A DNA stretch of 60,000 nucleotides, taken from Symsagittifera roscoffensis. Lineage: Eukaryota; Xenacoelomorpha; Acoela; Convolutidae. The stretch is from NCBI RefSeq assembly GCF_963678635.1, contig NC_087062.1, positions 34,261,651-34,321,650 on the forward strand. Direction: 5' to 3'. Made by a program: the position numbers and the translations under genes. The notes under the pieces are model-generated. The model saw only the letters and a list, made by a program, of their open reading frames with translations, searched no databases and was not told the origin of the DNA. Shown here one piece after another: positions 43,112 through 53,722 of this stretch; positions within the stretch are counted from its first letter, which is position 1, and every line of letters begins with the position of its first letter.

Positions 43112-43843
43112 GTCAAAATATTAACCTTTCGGAGTCACAGTCATTTTTAATTTTTGTGGTCAAAACATATGCTCAGTCTTTTTCTATCTAGTTTTTTCTA
43201 AAACAAATTTTTGTCAATTCTTGTAAACTGAAAAAGTCCAACCCTGTCACATTTCGAATTTCGGCAAAAAATAACGATCAAGTCATTTGCTCACCTATAG
43301 ATGTATGGCTCACCTATAGATGTATGGTCATTTGCTCATTTGAACAAACAAACGTACTTGAACATTCGTGTAGAATATTTTACTGGGTTGAATTCTGGAA
43401 ACTTGTGATAAGCCAGGGTCATATAATTGGGTACTGTACTAGGTTTTGTCCCCGTACTTAACTTTGTTCACATGACTCATCTGGACTCCGGTTGGTACCT
43501 TGGTACATAATGAATTCAAGCTTTTTTTTAGTGTATCCTGCGCACTTTGCCTGGAGGCAACGAATACGCCTGGCACGCAAAGGTCATCGGTTCCTGACCA
43601 GGACCTTTTTTTTCAAAGGGAAACTTTCGGTTTCAAATAAAGTTGTCGGCCGAATAATTGTCTGCTTACGTTTTGTCGGCTTAGTTGCGACATCTAAGAA
43701 TAGTTTATTTTTGTTATACAATGTTTTCTTAAGCTGCTTTTAGTGTTTTCACATTTTAAAAATCTGGTCGAATAGACATTTGATATTTACATTGGTTGTA
43801 ATTTTACCAACTCGATTTTTAAATTTTGGCTTTTTTTCGGCTT
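43112..43843. other. Start of the long eIF3b intron
   Basis: AT-rich non-coding sequence. TCACCTATAGATGTATGG is duplicated directly at about 43291-43328. A short open frame at 43492-43743 has no recognisable features. No element end was recognised. Confidence 0.45.
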
Positions 43844-44990
43844 ATTATTATTATTAATATTATTATTATGGCTTCGTGGGTATGCCACTGGGATATTATC
43901 CCAAAAAATTTACAACATCGGGTTGGCACGACATTTTTCACAAAGTCAAAGGAAAATCCATGAGCAAGGATTATTTTCAGTCCAGTTTTCCTTGAAAAAG
44001 TTCCACATCAGTCTTATAAGATTTCTCTTTAGATTGCGGTCCTCGTAGAAATCGATTTTGCTTTTTATCATGTTGATTCGAAGCCCAGTGCGGCTCCAAA
44101 AGTTGCTCCTCTGTACCTCGTATCGCAGTTCCGGAAGTTTGATTCGCCTGCGTTTGTCCATTCCTCGGATTTCGTAAAATGTCGAAAAATCGACCTCATA
44201 TCTCTCATTTAGAATACTGCTGTACAGTAGAAGATCATTCAACACTTTGAAGTACAATGGTGGAAGCAAGTTAAGATTCACGATTTCGTTTTTGCAGCTG
44301 TTGTAATTGCTGATCCAGGTAATGGCTTTTTTGTTGAAGCTTTCGATTAGGTGGTAATCAGATTTTCTGATTTCCCAGCATTCCGAAGCGAAGCAAAACT
44401 GGGTTCAAAATCGATCGGTATAGGTCAACTTTTGTTTCTTTGCTGGTTGAAAAAGATGTGTTACGTTTTAATAAAAACAAGCTTCCTAATGCTTTAGAAA
44501 TTCGCATGAGCTGCCCAGTCCAATGTGTTATTTATTATCAGTCCAAGGTCTTTAACTTCGGCTCTTTTCTTGAGTTCGCTCCCTGCAAAGTTAAGTTTTA
44601 CTAAATTTTCATTTTCTCTTTTCCTTGCGGTTAAGAATTCAGTGCATGAACATTTTCGAAATTAAAAAACTGGCAGTTTTGGACACTCCAAATGAGTAGG
44701 TTTTCAAGATCGGATGAAAGTATATTTAGTTCTTTTCCAATATAATTTAACTTAAATTCATCTGCAAATAAAAGAGCTTGCGAACTAAAAATGACAGTGG
44801 GAAGATCATTGATGTATAACAGAAATGGAAGAGGACCTAGGATTGATCCCTGTGGGACTCCTGAGTTGATTCGTTTTTCAGTTGAGATTTCTGTATTGAT
44901 TCTGACTCTTTGGGTTCTATCAAAAAGATAATCGTGTAAAAAGAGGAACAATTCTTGGTTGATATCAATTTCAAGACGGCAAACCAAGAT
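43844..44990 (-). mobile_element. LINE 3 fragment (jockey-like RT), 5' truncated
   Basis: On the minus strand an RT fragment shows LFDRTQRVRIN, INSGVPQGSILGPLPFLLYINDLP (motif B) and LLFADEFKLN, where the catalytic YADD/FADD reads FADE. A C-terminal piece (44281-43946) follows after frame changes. A TTA/ATT repeat at about 43844-43868 lies at its 3' side, as expected for the microsatellite tail of CR1/jockey-type elements. Its 5' end abuts BEL sequence near 44,990, so it is truncated and probably inserted into the BEL relic. Confidence 0.75.
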
Positions 44991-45555
44991 TGGATGACTG
45001 CACGCCGCTGATGATACTTGAGAGGAAGATAGCGAACGAAGAGTTCAACCAGATAGTGACGATCATCTAGTATCACAGGATGCTTTGCTTCGACACTGGT
45101 TTCAACACGACGCCGAATGCGACCGGTTGAGCGTAAAAGACCATTTGGCCCTATGAATAGATAATAAACCGCTATTCGACAAGAAATCTGTACGGATTTG
45201 TCGCTGTCGAGCAGTTTAATTTCTGCCAGGAAAGAATCGATTTCGGAGAGATGCAGGAGCTTTGCCTCGGCTAATTCAAACTCCGAGGGGTCGGTTACAC
45301 TTTAATCAGACGAACGGAGAGGCGCGTGTCTAGGAAGGAGCCTTAGATTAGAGCATATTTTGCTATGCGCAGGAGCTTAGGAAAAAAAGCTGAACTTTTC
45401 CCAAACAATGATAGGATTATTGGCTCCTCTATCTGATTTGTTAACAAGTAGAGAGTCTCCAACTACATCTGCAGCTGATTCTTTGAGGCGAATTTTATTT
45501 ACAACATCTAGAGATGGTTGACGTGGACAGACAGCAATTTTCAAGAAACTCGGTC
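44990..45555 (-). pseudogene. BEL linker and start of integrase
   Basis: Broken frames give STGRIRRRVETSVEAKHPVI followed by LDDRHYLVELFVRYLPLKYH, the start of the BEL integrase zinc-binding region. The rest of the integrase is absent, replaced from about 44,990 by LINE 3 sequence on the same strand. Confidence 0.68.
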
Positions 45556-45559
45556 CCTT

Positions 45560-46423
45560 GAACCATCAGTTTTCACGAAGCGCTTCGGCTGCAATCTCGC
45601 GTGTACCTGTGTCTGCGGGATTATCACCGGTTGCCACGTGATACCACTCATCTACGATTGTTGATTCTAAGATCTCGCCAACTCTATTGGCTACGAAGAC
45701 AGGTTGCTTACCATCTGGGTGGAGCCACTGTAAAACAGTTGTACTGTCTGACCACATGAATGTTTGGGCTATCTGAATGTTCAAGGCTTTATGAATGTCT
45801 TCTTTAAGCCGAGTAGCCAATAAGGCGGCTTGCAGTTCGAGTTTGGGTATATGCATGTCTTTAATTGGCGCTACACGAGCCTTTCCAAACACGAAAATGA
45901 CTTCTGTCTGCTGAGATTCTGACAGGCGACCACGAAGTAACCCAACCGCACAAAAGACTTCGAGCGAACTGTCGCCTAACATGTGTAGTTCTACCGTATC
46001 TACAGGCGCACTGAAGTAAGCACGAGAGATGGTCATTTTTCTTAGCAACGGTAAGCCCGAGTGCCACTGCAAAAACTTGTCTTTAATGTCATCAGGTAAG
46101 GGATCGTCCCATTGTTGACCTTTATGGCTCCAAATTTCCTTTAACTGGAGGCGAGCTTAAACCGTATAAGGCGCGACAAGACCAATGGGGTCAAACACTG
46201 ATGACACAAAACTATGCACGGTTAGTTCTGTGATGTCTTTCTGCAGATCACGACTTGCACCTCGACTTACTACCAGGGCGTCTCTTATGTGATCCCATTT
46301 CAGGCCTAAGACATGCGACGAGCTATCGGGACTTACGAGTACTTCTTTAACACTTTCGATTTCTTTGCTATTCAGGTTTAGCTTCCTTGAGATTTCAGGA
46401 ATAATACTGATAAATTTGGTCAA
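45560..46423 (-). pseudogene. BEL RT end and RNase H
   Basis: 46423-46157 reads HVLGLKWDHIRDAL and SSVFDPIGLVAPYTV, the conserved post-RT part of BEL. 46072-45566 is RNase H-like: LHMLGDSSLEVFCAV, IPKLELQAALLATRL, MWSDSTTVLQWLHP and HVATGDNPADTGTR. Catalytic acidic positions look mostly kept. The two pieces are separated by a TAA at 46155-46157 and a short linker. Confidence 0.82.
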
Positions 46424-47369
46424 CTTAAATCCTCCTTCACTAAGCTAAGGTTCACGGCTTGTTTGGCACGGAGTCCAAGTAGTCATGCATTTAAAATTAT
46501 TTAAAATTTTTTGCAAACAGCTGCTGCGGCTTCAGGATAAATGGACTCATTATCTTTAGCTGTCTGCTGTAGAGCGAAATTTGAGCGCGTTGGTGAGTCA
46601 CGTGCTCCAATCATATGACGAGTGTATTGATATACCATCACATCTGTTGATGCGTCTTCCCGCCATAGAAAACGCAAAGATGGTTGGTCTTCCGGAAGGA
46701 CTCCGACTTGGAGAAACATTATCTCGATGTCGGCAGATACAGCAGGAGTAGGACGTACCGTAGGAGTAAGACGTACCGTAAGCTTTGCAACGAAAAGAAG
46801 CGATTTGTTGAGCGAAAGCCCATGAAACTTGCAAGCTCCGTTTAACACTCTTCAGACCTTTCCGGGTTTGTTTGAGTTGATGACTGGGTGGTGCACTCAC
46901 GTTTACGGCGCGTTTTTGGATCATGCGCTTCGACTTGAATGACATAACCCAAGGTCGTCAGATATTGCTTTCTGATAGTGGAGGCGCCGAGATTGTCTTT
47001 TCGTAAACACTTCTTTAAAGGCTTGAGCTGAAAAAATGCGGAGAAATCGTTTTTCGGCAATTTCCCATTATCATCTGCCCACAGCATTCCGACTGAATAA
47101 CGGAAGCCGTCGTGTTTGATAGTGCTTTCAAGAATGCTAGTGGCTCTTTTATCGGTTGATGATCTGGCAGCAACGGTTTTGTATGTACCATATGACTCCA
47201 TTTCATACCATGACTTGGCTTGATCGACTAGAGTTACATACTCGATGTTACATTTGAAGCAAGTGGAGACTAAACCAGATGTGGACGGTAAATGACCACT
47301 CAAAACCCAACCAACGGGTAAACGGACGGCTAGCGGAGAGTTTTGATCACGGCTATGAAAGTTTTCCAA
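46420..47369 (-). pseudogene. BEL reverse transcriptase with damaged catalytic motif
   Basis: The N-terminal part is at 47369-46842 (LAVRLPVGWVLSGHLP). RT proper includes VLNGACKFHGLSLNKSLL, ADIEIMFLQV and LRFLWREDAS. The catalytic segment reads MHDYLDS at 46490-46470, so the first Asp of the expected DD pair is His. An extra pair of 18-bp direct repeats (around 46738-46775) adds residues before ADIE. Frame changes surround the motif. Confidence 0.78.
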
Positions 47370-47960
47370 AGGTCTGATGAAATAGTAAACATCTAGTCCT
47401 AGGATTAGCTCTACATCTGATCATCTTAAGACTGACGCAGTTAAGGGCTGGAAGTACGGGTATCTTTCATGAAGCGAAGGCACATCAATTGTTTCCGACC
47501 CAATATTGAGGGTTTCTCGAACGTAAAATGAAACTTCAAAAGCAATTTTGGATTCAACAGTTTCTGAAGATACGGTAATTTCAGCTTCCTGACTATGATT
47601 TTCTTCTGTAGAATTGATTCCATTGACGGTTAATTTCAAATCTTATTCTTCAAGAATGAATCGTTTTGCAAGGCTTGAAAACATGCATGAGTTGCTGCAA
47701 GCACTGTCGCACAAAACCAGCGCTTCTTTCTTGGTGCTATTGAAGGAAACTTCTAACTCTATCACAGGGAGAAGACCTTTATGCGCACTGAGAAATGCGT
47801 AAAATGTGCTCACTTTAGATACAGTTTTCTCTTCTGTGGCTGTCTTAGGTGTATTTTGTATGCTGGTTTTAGTAGCCAAACTGTTGGCATTGGCTACTCG
47901 TTGTTCTTGTTCTCGAGGAGGGAATACCCATTCTGCGCCGTGCAGCAGCTTATTATGGGT
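47370..47960 (-). pseudogene. BEL aspartic protease region
   Basis: Reads LLPVIELEVSFNSTKKEALVL, then LCDSACSNSCM where the retropepsin Asp-Ser/Thr-Gly would be, so the Gly is Ala here. A stop separates this from LKLTVNGINS and SETIDVPSLHERYP. Then LILGLDVYYFI fits the conserved LxGxD motif that ends the BEL protease domain. Confidence 0.72.
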
Positions 47961-48985
47961 CACAATTAGTCTTGGAACATTTTCTGGCTTTAGGGCATTT
48001 TCGGAATTGGCGATTACCCTGGAGGCAAGCAAAACAAAGTTTATTGTCCATGCACAGCTTGGCTCTTTGCGTGGCTGTAATCTTTTTAAAAACGCTGCAC
48101 TTCCATAATGGATGCTTGCCCTTGCAAGCAAAACATAGTGAAAAATTGGCACTGCTTTCTGTGCGCACATTCGAAGAGAAGAGCTTAGTTGCGGCCTTGC
48201 TCTTTGTTTTTTCTTCAGTTCTCGGCTTACCTGATGTTGTGCGCATGCGCTCGTGTGCGTCCGCTTTCTCCTGTCACCACTCATTGAACTCAACTAACGA
48301 TGGTCGTGACCAATATCGTCTGACAACATGCATAGCCCAAGCTTCTTTCATGTTGGGAGGTAATTTTGCGACCGCTTGATTGAGGACCGACGTGATCTCA
48401 AGCTCTGAGTAGTAAAGTGATTTGAATACTGCCACCAAGCTCGATATTGTAGATGCAAAACTAATCGCACCTTCGGAGTTAGGCGTTTTGGTGGTGGGAA
48501 GATTGACCGAATTTACGCTCAAGATTTTTAAGAGCATCAGGATACAAGTCACCACAATAAGCAAATTCAGAAATTGCGGCTTTTGTCTTACCTGTAATCA
48601 GAGTTTTCAAGTAAGTAAGCTTCATATCGTTGGTCAAGTGTGCGGAATCAACTACGCTCCTGAATTGTCCCAACCACCCGTGCCACACTAGAGGATCACC
48701 ATTAAACTGAGTAAGCTTCCATTCAGGTAATGGGTCTTTCCCGTTCATGGAAAAAATAGCGGCTAAGTCTTCGAGCGTTACATGCTTAGATGACGAAGAA
48801 GACGGGTCAAAGGTGTCCGCTGGAACTGGTTGTACGGGTGTGTAGACTGGACTTTGAGTAGGCTGTTGGAAACCAGGCGTATGTTGTGGCATACTTTGAG
48901 GTGCAGTATAGTATACAGCACCACCGCTTGTTAAGGGTGTAAAAGCGTTCATGTTCACCGGGCCGGCATCTTGCATCATAATGTG
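47960..48985 (-). pseudogene. BEL gag DUF1759-like domain and zinc knuckles
   Basis: 48979-48479 encodes a Pro/Gln-rich start and then LPEWKLTQFNGDPLVWHGWLGQF and LTYLKTLITGKTKAAISEF, the core of the DUF1759 gag domain. After a frame change, 48564-48274 continues with LNQAVAKLPPNMKEAW. 48246-47953 has Cys/His-rich CFACKGKHPLWKCSVF and LCFACLQGNRQFRKC, the knuckle region that precedes the BEL protease. Confidence 0.8.
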
Positions 48986-48999
48986 TGTTAGTACAAAAA

Positions 49000-50345
49000 A
49001 AATCGACTAGCAGCAGGCACCCAGTTTGAAATTCTAGGTTGGTTGTTGAAACCAAGTAAGACGATTGAGTGCTTGAAAGAATCTGAGGGGAAGCGTTCGG
49101 CTATTCATGTTTTTGAAAACAAATGCATCCGAATTCATTGGTAAGTTTGAAGAGCAGCAGATGCTTTCACGCTCATCGACGGTCGAATGAAAGATGTACT
49201 TTGAGAAAAGACAATATGAACTGCATGAATGGAAATGTACGGATCGGAAGACAGCGGAACTTTTTGTAAACATGACGGCACAAACGCTGTAATTCAAGGA
49301 GCTACCGACAAACTGCCTTGTGCAGCAACAAAAACGCTAGGTGTTGCTGTTGTCATTCCGAAGAATGGCACGCTATTTTCAGATGACGTGCTAACCATAC
49401 GCTCAAAATTTGGACCAACTGAACTAACCAGAATTGATGACTTGACCATCGAAGGTCCAGAATCACAGCTTGGGTTTATCAGAGTTACATTTGCAGTCTC
49501 CGCTGCTGCATTGTCAACCCAATCAGCTGTACGCTTACCGCTTGTCCCTGATAATTTACTGACAGCTGGTAATTCAGACTTGCGATTATCGTCGTCGCTT
49601 TCGCTGATGTTATCTTGAATTTCAGTTTCTGCTATTTTGGCCCCGGCTAGCTTTTTCCTGGTCTCTTCAGCTATTTTTTCGAATTGAAGCCTACTTTTTC
49701 TCTACTGATATGATATTGCAATTCCTGCTGTTCCCTTAAAAGTTTTCTCTTATGCTCCAACTGATTTTGCTCCATTTCCCATTCTATCTCTTGACGATGA
49801 GCTTCCATTTTCCTTTTCTCGCATTCTAGTCTGTCTTCCTCTTCTCTCAGTCTCAAAGCTGCCTCATTTTGTCTTTCTATCGCCTCTCTTTGCTTTCTTT
49901 ATTTCACTGGGAGTCATTGAGCTCGCCTTAGATCTGATACTATGAAGACGACTATATCGTAAGGACGCAGCTTTTAGAGATCTTGCGGGGGCTTTTGATT
50001 AATAGGTTTTTGCTGCAGTATCATCATCTGAAGACACGCAATCAAAGTAAGACCTGGCCTGTTGGATCACTTGATCATTTATACAAGTTATCCGGTGTAA
50101 ATACGCTTCTAAATCATTTAAAAGTTTGCTTGAATCTTGACAAGTTTTTGCTATGTTTGTCAAAGCTTCATTCTTCCAAATCAACTCTTCAAATACAGCT
50201 TTGCACTTTTCTACCAAACTTTCACACTTCGCTTCTTAGCCTATCTTGCCTCTTTCAAAAAGCTATGATAGTCTATCAACTCTTTTTCTAATGTTTCTCT
50301 CGCCTCGTTTATCTTATTAACTTTAGCTTGGAATTGGTCAGTCAT
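49000..50345 (-). pseudogene. BEL gag N-terminal part
   Basis: A minus-strand ATG at 50343-50345 opens MTDQFQAKVNKINEARETLEK, a helical start typical of BEL gag. Open pieces at 50217-49999 and 49856-49671 follow in different frames; the latter is a highly charged coiled coil (LREEEDRLECEKRKMEAHRQ). The interval 49620-49000 is a Ser/Thr-rich linker broken by stops. Confidence 0.6.
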
Positions 50346-51246
50346 AACTAAACAGTTAATTACAAAAGAAACTCAGCACAACCTACGTTTCTGTATACGG
50401 TTACTTAACGGTTCGTTCACGGCACGGCAATACTAATCAGCTAATAGTTCGTGTCGGTTTCTTTTTTTTTAAGGGTGGGGATGCCGCAAATCGTGTCTCG
50501 TGGTACCAACGACTAACTGGAGTGAACCGGCGATGAAAATTTTTTAAGACACGAATTGCTTGATATAAGGCTACGAAGAGATAAGAATCGGACAATTTAC
50601 AGGTACTCGTCCGCTAATTTTTAGAATTTTCGGCTTTTTTTCCAAAATTTTTTTTCGAAAACTTTACTCGATATTTTTCGGTACTGTATCACGTTATTTG
50701 GTTACTACCACTATTTTGGCAGCTTTCTATCGTTTTTTCAATTTATCGCCTCTCCTGCCAAAAATGTCCAAAATTATGGAATTTTTTTTGAATCGGTGGT
50801 GTTTTCTCTCTCTTTTTGGACTGTTTTTGGTCGGTTTAAGGTAAACGGATCAGCTCCTAGGTTCGAGTCATAGTACGTTACCCTAATAACAATAGTTTAG
50901 CATTTGTTTATAAGAACCAAAGATTTCACAAAATCTAATATTTTGTGGTTTTTTTAAAATTATTTTATGACAATTTTGTAATTTTTCTTGCTTGAATCGG
51001 GTTGGTCGAAATCAAGGGTTCATCCAAAAATTTGCAGTCTGTTTTCAGTGATGTACCGTTGACACCATTTTATTCATAATTAGCACATACAGACAAAAAA
51101 ACTAAAATTTTGGATCGGTCTTACAAGTTTTGGAGATTGAAGTTCTTGAAGCGGTCTCCGGGAAGTAATCCAAAAATTTCAAGTGTCAACAAAAAACACT
51201 AGCCCACGTCGACCAAAGTCCACAATACGGACACCAGAAAAGGCCT
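50346..51246. other. Intronic interval right of the BEL relic
   Basis: This is where the BEL 5' LTR would be expected. I found neither an LTR boundary nor a believable primer-binding site. The sequence is T-rich and otherwise featureless. A box-B-like word at 50873 has no box A partner. Confidence 0.45.
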
Positions 51247-51437
51247 CTGACAGCTTTCGGCTAGCAGAACACTTTCGGCCAACTGGACAATCGGTCAATT
51301 CGGCTAATTGCTTTCTCTGAAGAATTTCGGCCTGTTGCACTCTGCCAATAGCACAATTCAGCCAACTGGACACCACCTTCGGCCAAACACACTTTCGGCC
51401 ATCCGACATTTTCGGCCAAACTCCCACTTTCGGCCAA
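51247..51437. repeat. Cluster of TTCGGCCAA-type words
   Basis: Nine occurrences of TTCGGCC/TTCGGCT/TTCAGCC in about 190 bp, spaced 18-30 bp, most followed by AA and preceded by CAC or AA. It looks like a degenerate short tandem repeat. Reading frames on both strands are open by virtue of the repeat and show no gene features. Confidence 0.75.
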
Positions 51438-51835
51438 AACACGCACAGCAACTGATGCCAGCCCATGATGTTGTTGGTCGAATTGTGTAATAGTCATAGT
51501 GCTGCTCGATTCCCGGGTCGGGTCACCAAACACGTGACCGCGCTTAACTCAAACCTTAAAATATCTCACAAAAAAGTAATTAAAAGATGATATAACCAAA
51601 TTGAATTAATTCTGGAAACGGCATTAATCGCAGAACTTGTCGATATAAACGGATAAATCATTCAAAAAAATCGGAACATTCGCGGCTTAACGTGTTAACA
51701 TAACAGCAATTTTTTGTGATATGCGATGAATCACATACAGACTGCAATAACCTGTCAGACTAGGTAATTTTGCTACGTTTTATTATTAGTTTTAGTTATA
51801 TATACATTTGGGTTCGGGTAAAAACATTGGTTTTT
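51438..51835. other. Intronic AT-rich interval
   Basis: Nothing recognised apart from general AT-richness. Confidence 0.4.
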
Positions 51836-51912
51836 TGGGGGCTCGAACCTACGCCGAACCGGTCTGGTCAGTTTTTTAAGCTTTGTTCTAAACCACTGGG
51901 CCAACTGATCTT
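51836..51912 (-). repeat. tRNA-like pol III box A/box B pair (SINE or tRNA relic)
   Basis: On the minus strand TGGCCCAGTGG (box A-like) is followed about 45 bases later by GGTTCGAGCCC (box B-like), the internal promoter arrangement of tRNA genes and tRNA-derived SINEs. The acceptor and T stems do not pair well, so it is unlikely to be an active tRNA. Confidence 0.45.
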
Positions 51913-52195
51913 AATTTAGGACATTTAACTCTGTTTTATATTCTCGCTAATGAGAGGTTATTTGCGTGGCAACAGGTATTTTTTCCGGATAGTTTGCGTT
52001 TTTGTTGTAATTTTTAACAAAAAAAGTTTTTTTTTTATTTATCTTTCCCGTTTTTGGAACGTAGTCACTCGTTTTGTTTCGCAGCTGATGCGAAGCTCAG
52101 ATTCGCCTGTGTGTAATTTTAACATGACAACATAGCAGTATCTTAAGCGTCTGTCAAATGAAATGCTGTTCTTGAGCGTGTGTCAAATGAGATAG

Positions 52196-52244
52196 ATCGT
52201 AAGGATAGGTAGATAGTTAGGATAGATAGATAGTTAGTTAGGAC

Positions 52245-52294
<50 letters not shown>

Positions 52295-52521
52295 TAAGTA
52301 AGGATAGATAGATAATAAGGATAGATAGATAGTTTGGATAGATAGAAAGTTAGGATAGATAAACAGGATAGATAGATAGTTAGGATAGATATATAGTTGG
52401 GATAGATAGATATTTAGGATAGATCGAAAGTTAGGATAGATAAACAGGACAGATAGATAGTTAGGATAGATATATAGTTAGGATAGATAGAATGTTAGAT
52501 AGATAGATCAATAGATAGATC

Positions 52522-52560
<39 letters not shown>

Positions 52561-52580
52561 CGATAGATCGATAGATAGAT
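52196..52580. repeat. GATA microsatellite
   Basis: Long runs of GATA broken by GTTAGGATA and similar interruptions. The two purest stretches are about 52242-52292 and 52505-52580. It lies inside the long eIF3b intron. Confidence 0.97.
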
Positions 52581-52895
52581 TAACTAAGTCCTTAATCTTA
52601 GTTTGAAGTGTTCCCAATGTTTCTGAAAACAACTGAAAATGCGAAGAAATCTGAAAGCCTTTTGTCAAAATATTAATAATTCCCCTGTAGATTTTAATTT
52701 TCCTAATGTGAAGGGCTCCAATTTAATTGGGTAGCTATAATGAAAAAAGGCCATCAAAAATGTTTTTTTTTTGGCCGCGAATGAAGTGAATTGACTCTAA
52801 TGAATAATTGCACAGCAACGATGTCTACATTATGAGTAAGTCTTGCTGTGAACTTAGTGTTATTGTTTAGAATTACTGCAAGATTTTTACTCCAG
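52581..52895. other. Intron end before eIF3b exon
   Basis: AT-rich intronic DNA that ends in a pyrimidine-rich acceptor, TTTTTACTCCAG, at 52884-52895. Confidence 0.6.
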
Positions 52896-53066
52896 AAAGC
52901 CCTCAGAGAAAGACCTCTACGATAATGTGATAATTGTGGACAATGTGCCGAAAGTGACGCCAGAAAAACTTGAGAAGCTAGAGAAGGTTTTATCAAAAAC
53001 TTTCAAAACCTATGGGGAGGTGATGGACATATACTTTCCCCAGGATGAGAGTAATTCAACCAAAGG
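52896..53066 (+). CDS. eIF3b exon, first half of the RNA-recognition motif
   Basis: Encodes KPSEKDLYDNVIIVDNVPKV followed by a helix and YGEVMDIYFPQDESNSTKG. The IIVDNVP strand is RNP2 of the eIF3b RRM, which contacts other eIF3 subunits. Acceptor TCCAG at 52891-52895. The donor GTTTGT at 53067 leaves phase 2, so that GG joins the first G of the next exon to make Gly. Reading on into the intron hits TAA after five codons, confirming the splice. Confidence 0.88.
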
Positions 53067-53247
53067 GTTTGTATTTGCTTAAGTGGTTTGTAAATCGGTT
53101 TTTGCATTGCTTCTTCAAAGTCCATATTTTAATTTCCCCGTTGTCTATCCTCTCCGAGTCTCATTTTAATAATTACTTATAACATTGAATTGCTAAATTT
53201 ATGTAACGAGTGACCGGAGAAATTTATTCTTTCTTTCTTTACCGTAG
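53067..53247 (+). other. Short eIF3b intron (181 bp)
   Basis: GT at 53067 and AG at 53246-53247 with a pyrimidine tract. The first bases after the donor resemble the first bases of the next exon (GGTTTG..TTTG), which is discussed in the findings. Confidence 0.85.
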
Positions 53248-53425
53248 GTTTGCCTTTGTTGAGTACAATACACCCGATCAAGCTGCAGCAGCTTTGAAAG
53301 GATTACAAAACTTCAAGTTGGATTCGAAGCATATTTTTTCAACTGTGAAGCTAACCGATATCGATGAGTTCTGTTCAAATGAAGAAGAAATAGTTGTTCC
53401 AGAGAAGCAGGAGTTCAAAGACCCC
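53248..53425 (+). CDS. eIF3b exon, second half of the RNA-recognition motif
   Basis: Encodes FAFVEYNTPDQAAAALKGLQ (RNP1 strand and second helix) then FKLDSKHIFSTVKLTDIDEF and VVPEKQEFKDP, which matches the end of the eIF3b RRM and the PEKQPFKD linker before the WD40-like beta-propeller. The donor is GTTAGT at 53426, phase 0. The propeller exons are not found in the remaining 6.5 kb, so the next intron is longer than that. Confidence 0.88.
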
Positions 53426-53681
53426 GTTAGTATCTTGTTATTCTACAACCTGCCTAAAGATTGCGCAACTGCGTTTTGATATAAATGTATACAAAACGGT
53501 AAATTGAAAATTTACAAGGTTTGAAATTGATTTCCTAAATTTTGGATTTTTGCGCTTGCTATCAGCATGTTCGGTCAATTATTTTTTTGTTCAGTTTAAG
53601 GATTATCTTCAACTGGTTTTCCGTGTTTTGTTTGCAATGTTTCTTCAATGGCGTGAATCTCCGCTTCGCCTCCTTGTGCTA

Positions 53682-53691
53682 ACCAGCGGAT

Positions 53692-53722
<31 letters not shown>

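Larger units (their letters stand above)
44990..50345 (-). mobile_element. BEL/Pao LTR-retroelement relic (gag-pol)
   Basis: The order on the minus strand is gag with coiled-coil N-terminus, DUF1759-like part, zinc knuckles, retropepsin, RT, RNase H and the beginning of integrase, the order of BEL/Pao elements. Many stops and indels are present. The integrase core is missing because the sequence ends at LINE 3 near 44,990. No LTR or primer-binding site could be identified to the right of 50,345. Details are given in the following entries. Confidence 0.85.

Noticed and set aside
43536-43620. tRNA-derived SINE suggested by GGTTCCTGACC near 43588
   Set aside because: The upstream box A is not convincing and no stems form.
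49229-49618. Plus-strand open frame of 130 codons inside the BEL gag region
   Set aside because: It lies opposite the BEL gag linker and has no family features, so it is probably a shadow of the minus-strand coding sequence.
50470-50520. BEL primer-binding site at TGGTACCACGAGACACG (minus strand)
   Set aside because: The implied tRNA 3' end lacks a T-loop with the invariant TTC and C61 positions.
50860-50900. tRNA gene at the GGTTCGAGTC word
   Set aside because: No box A at the right distance and no stems.
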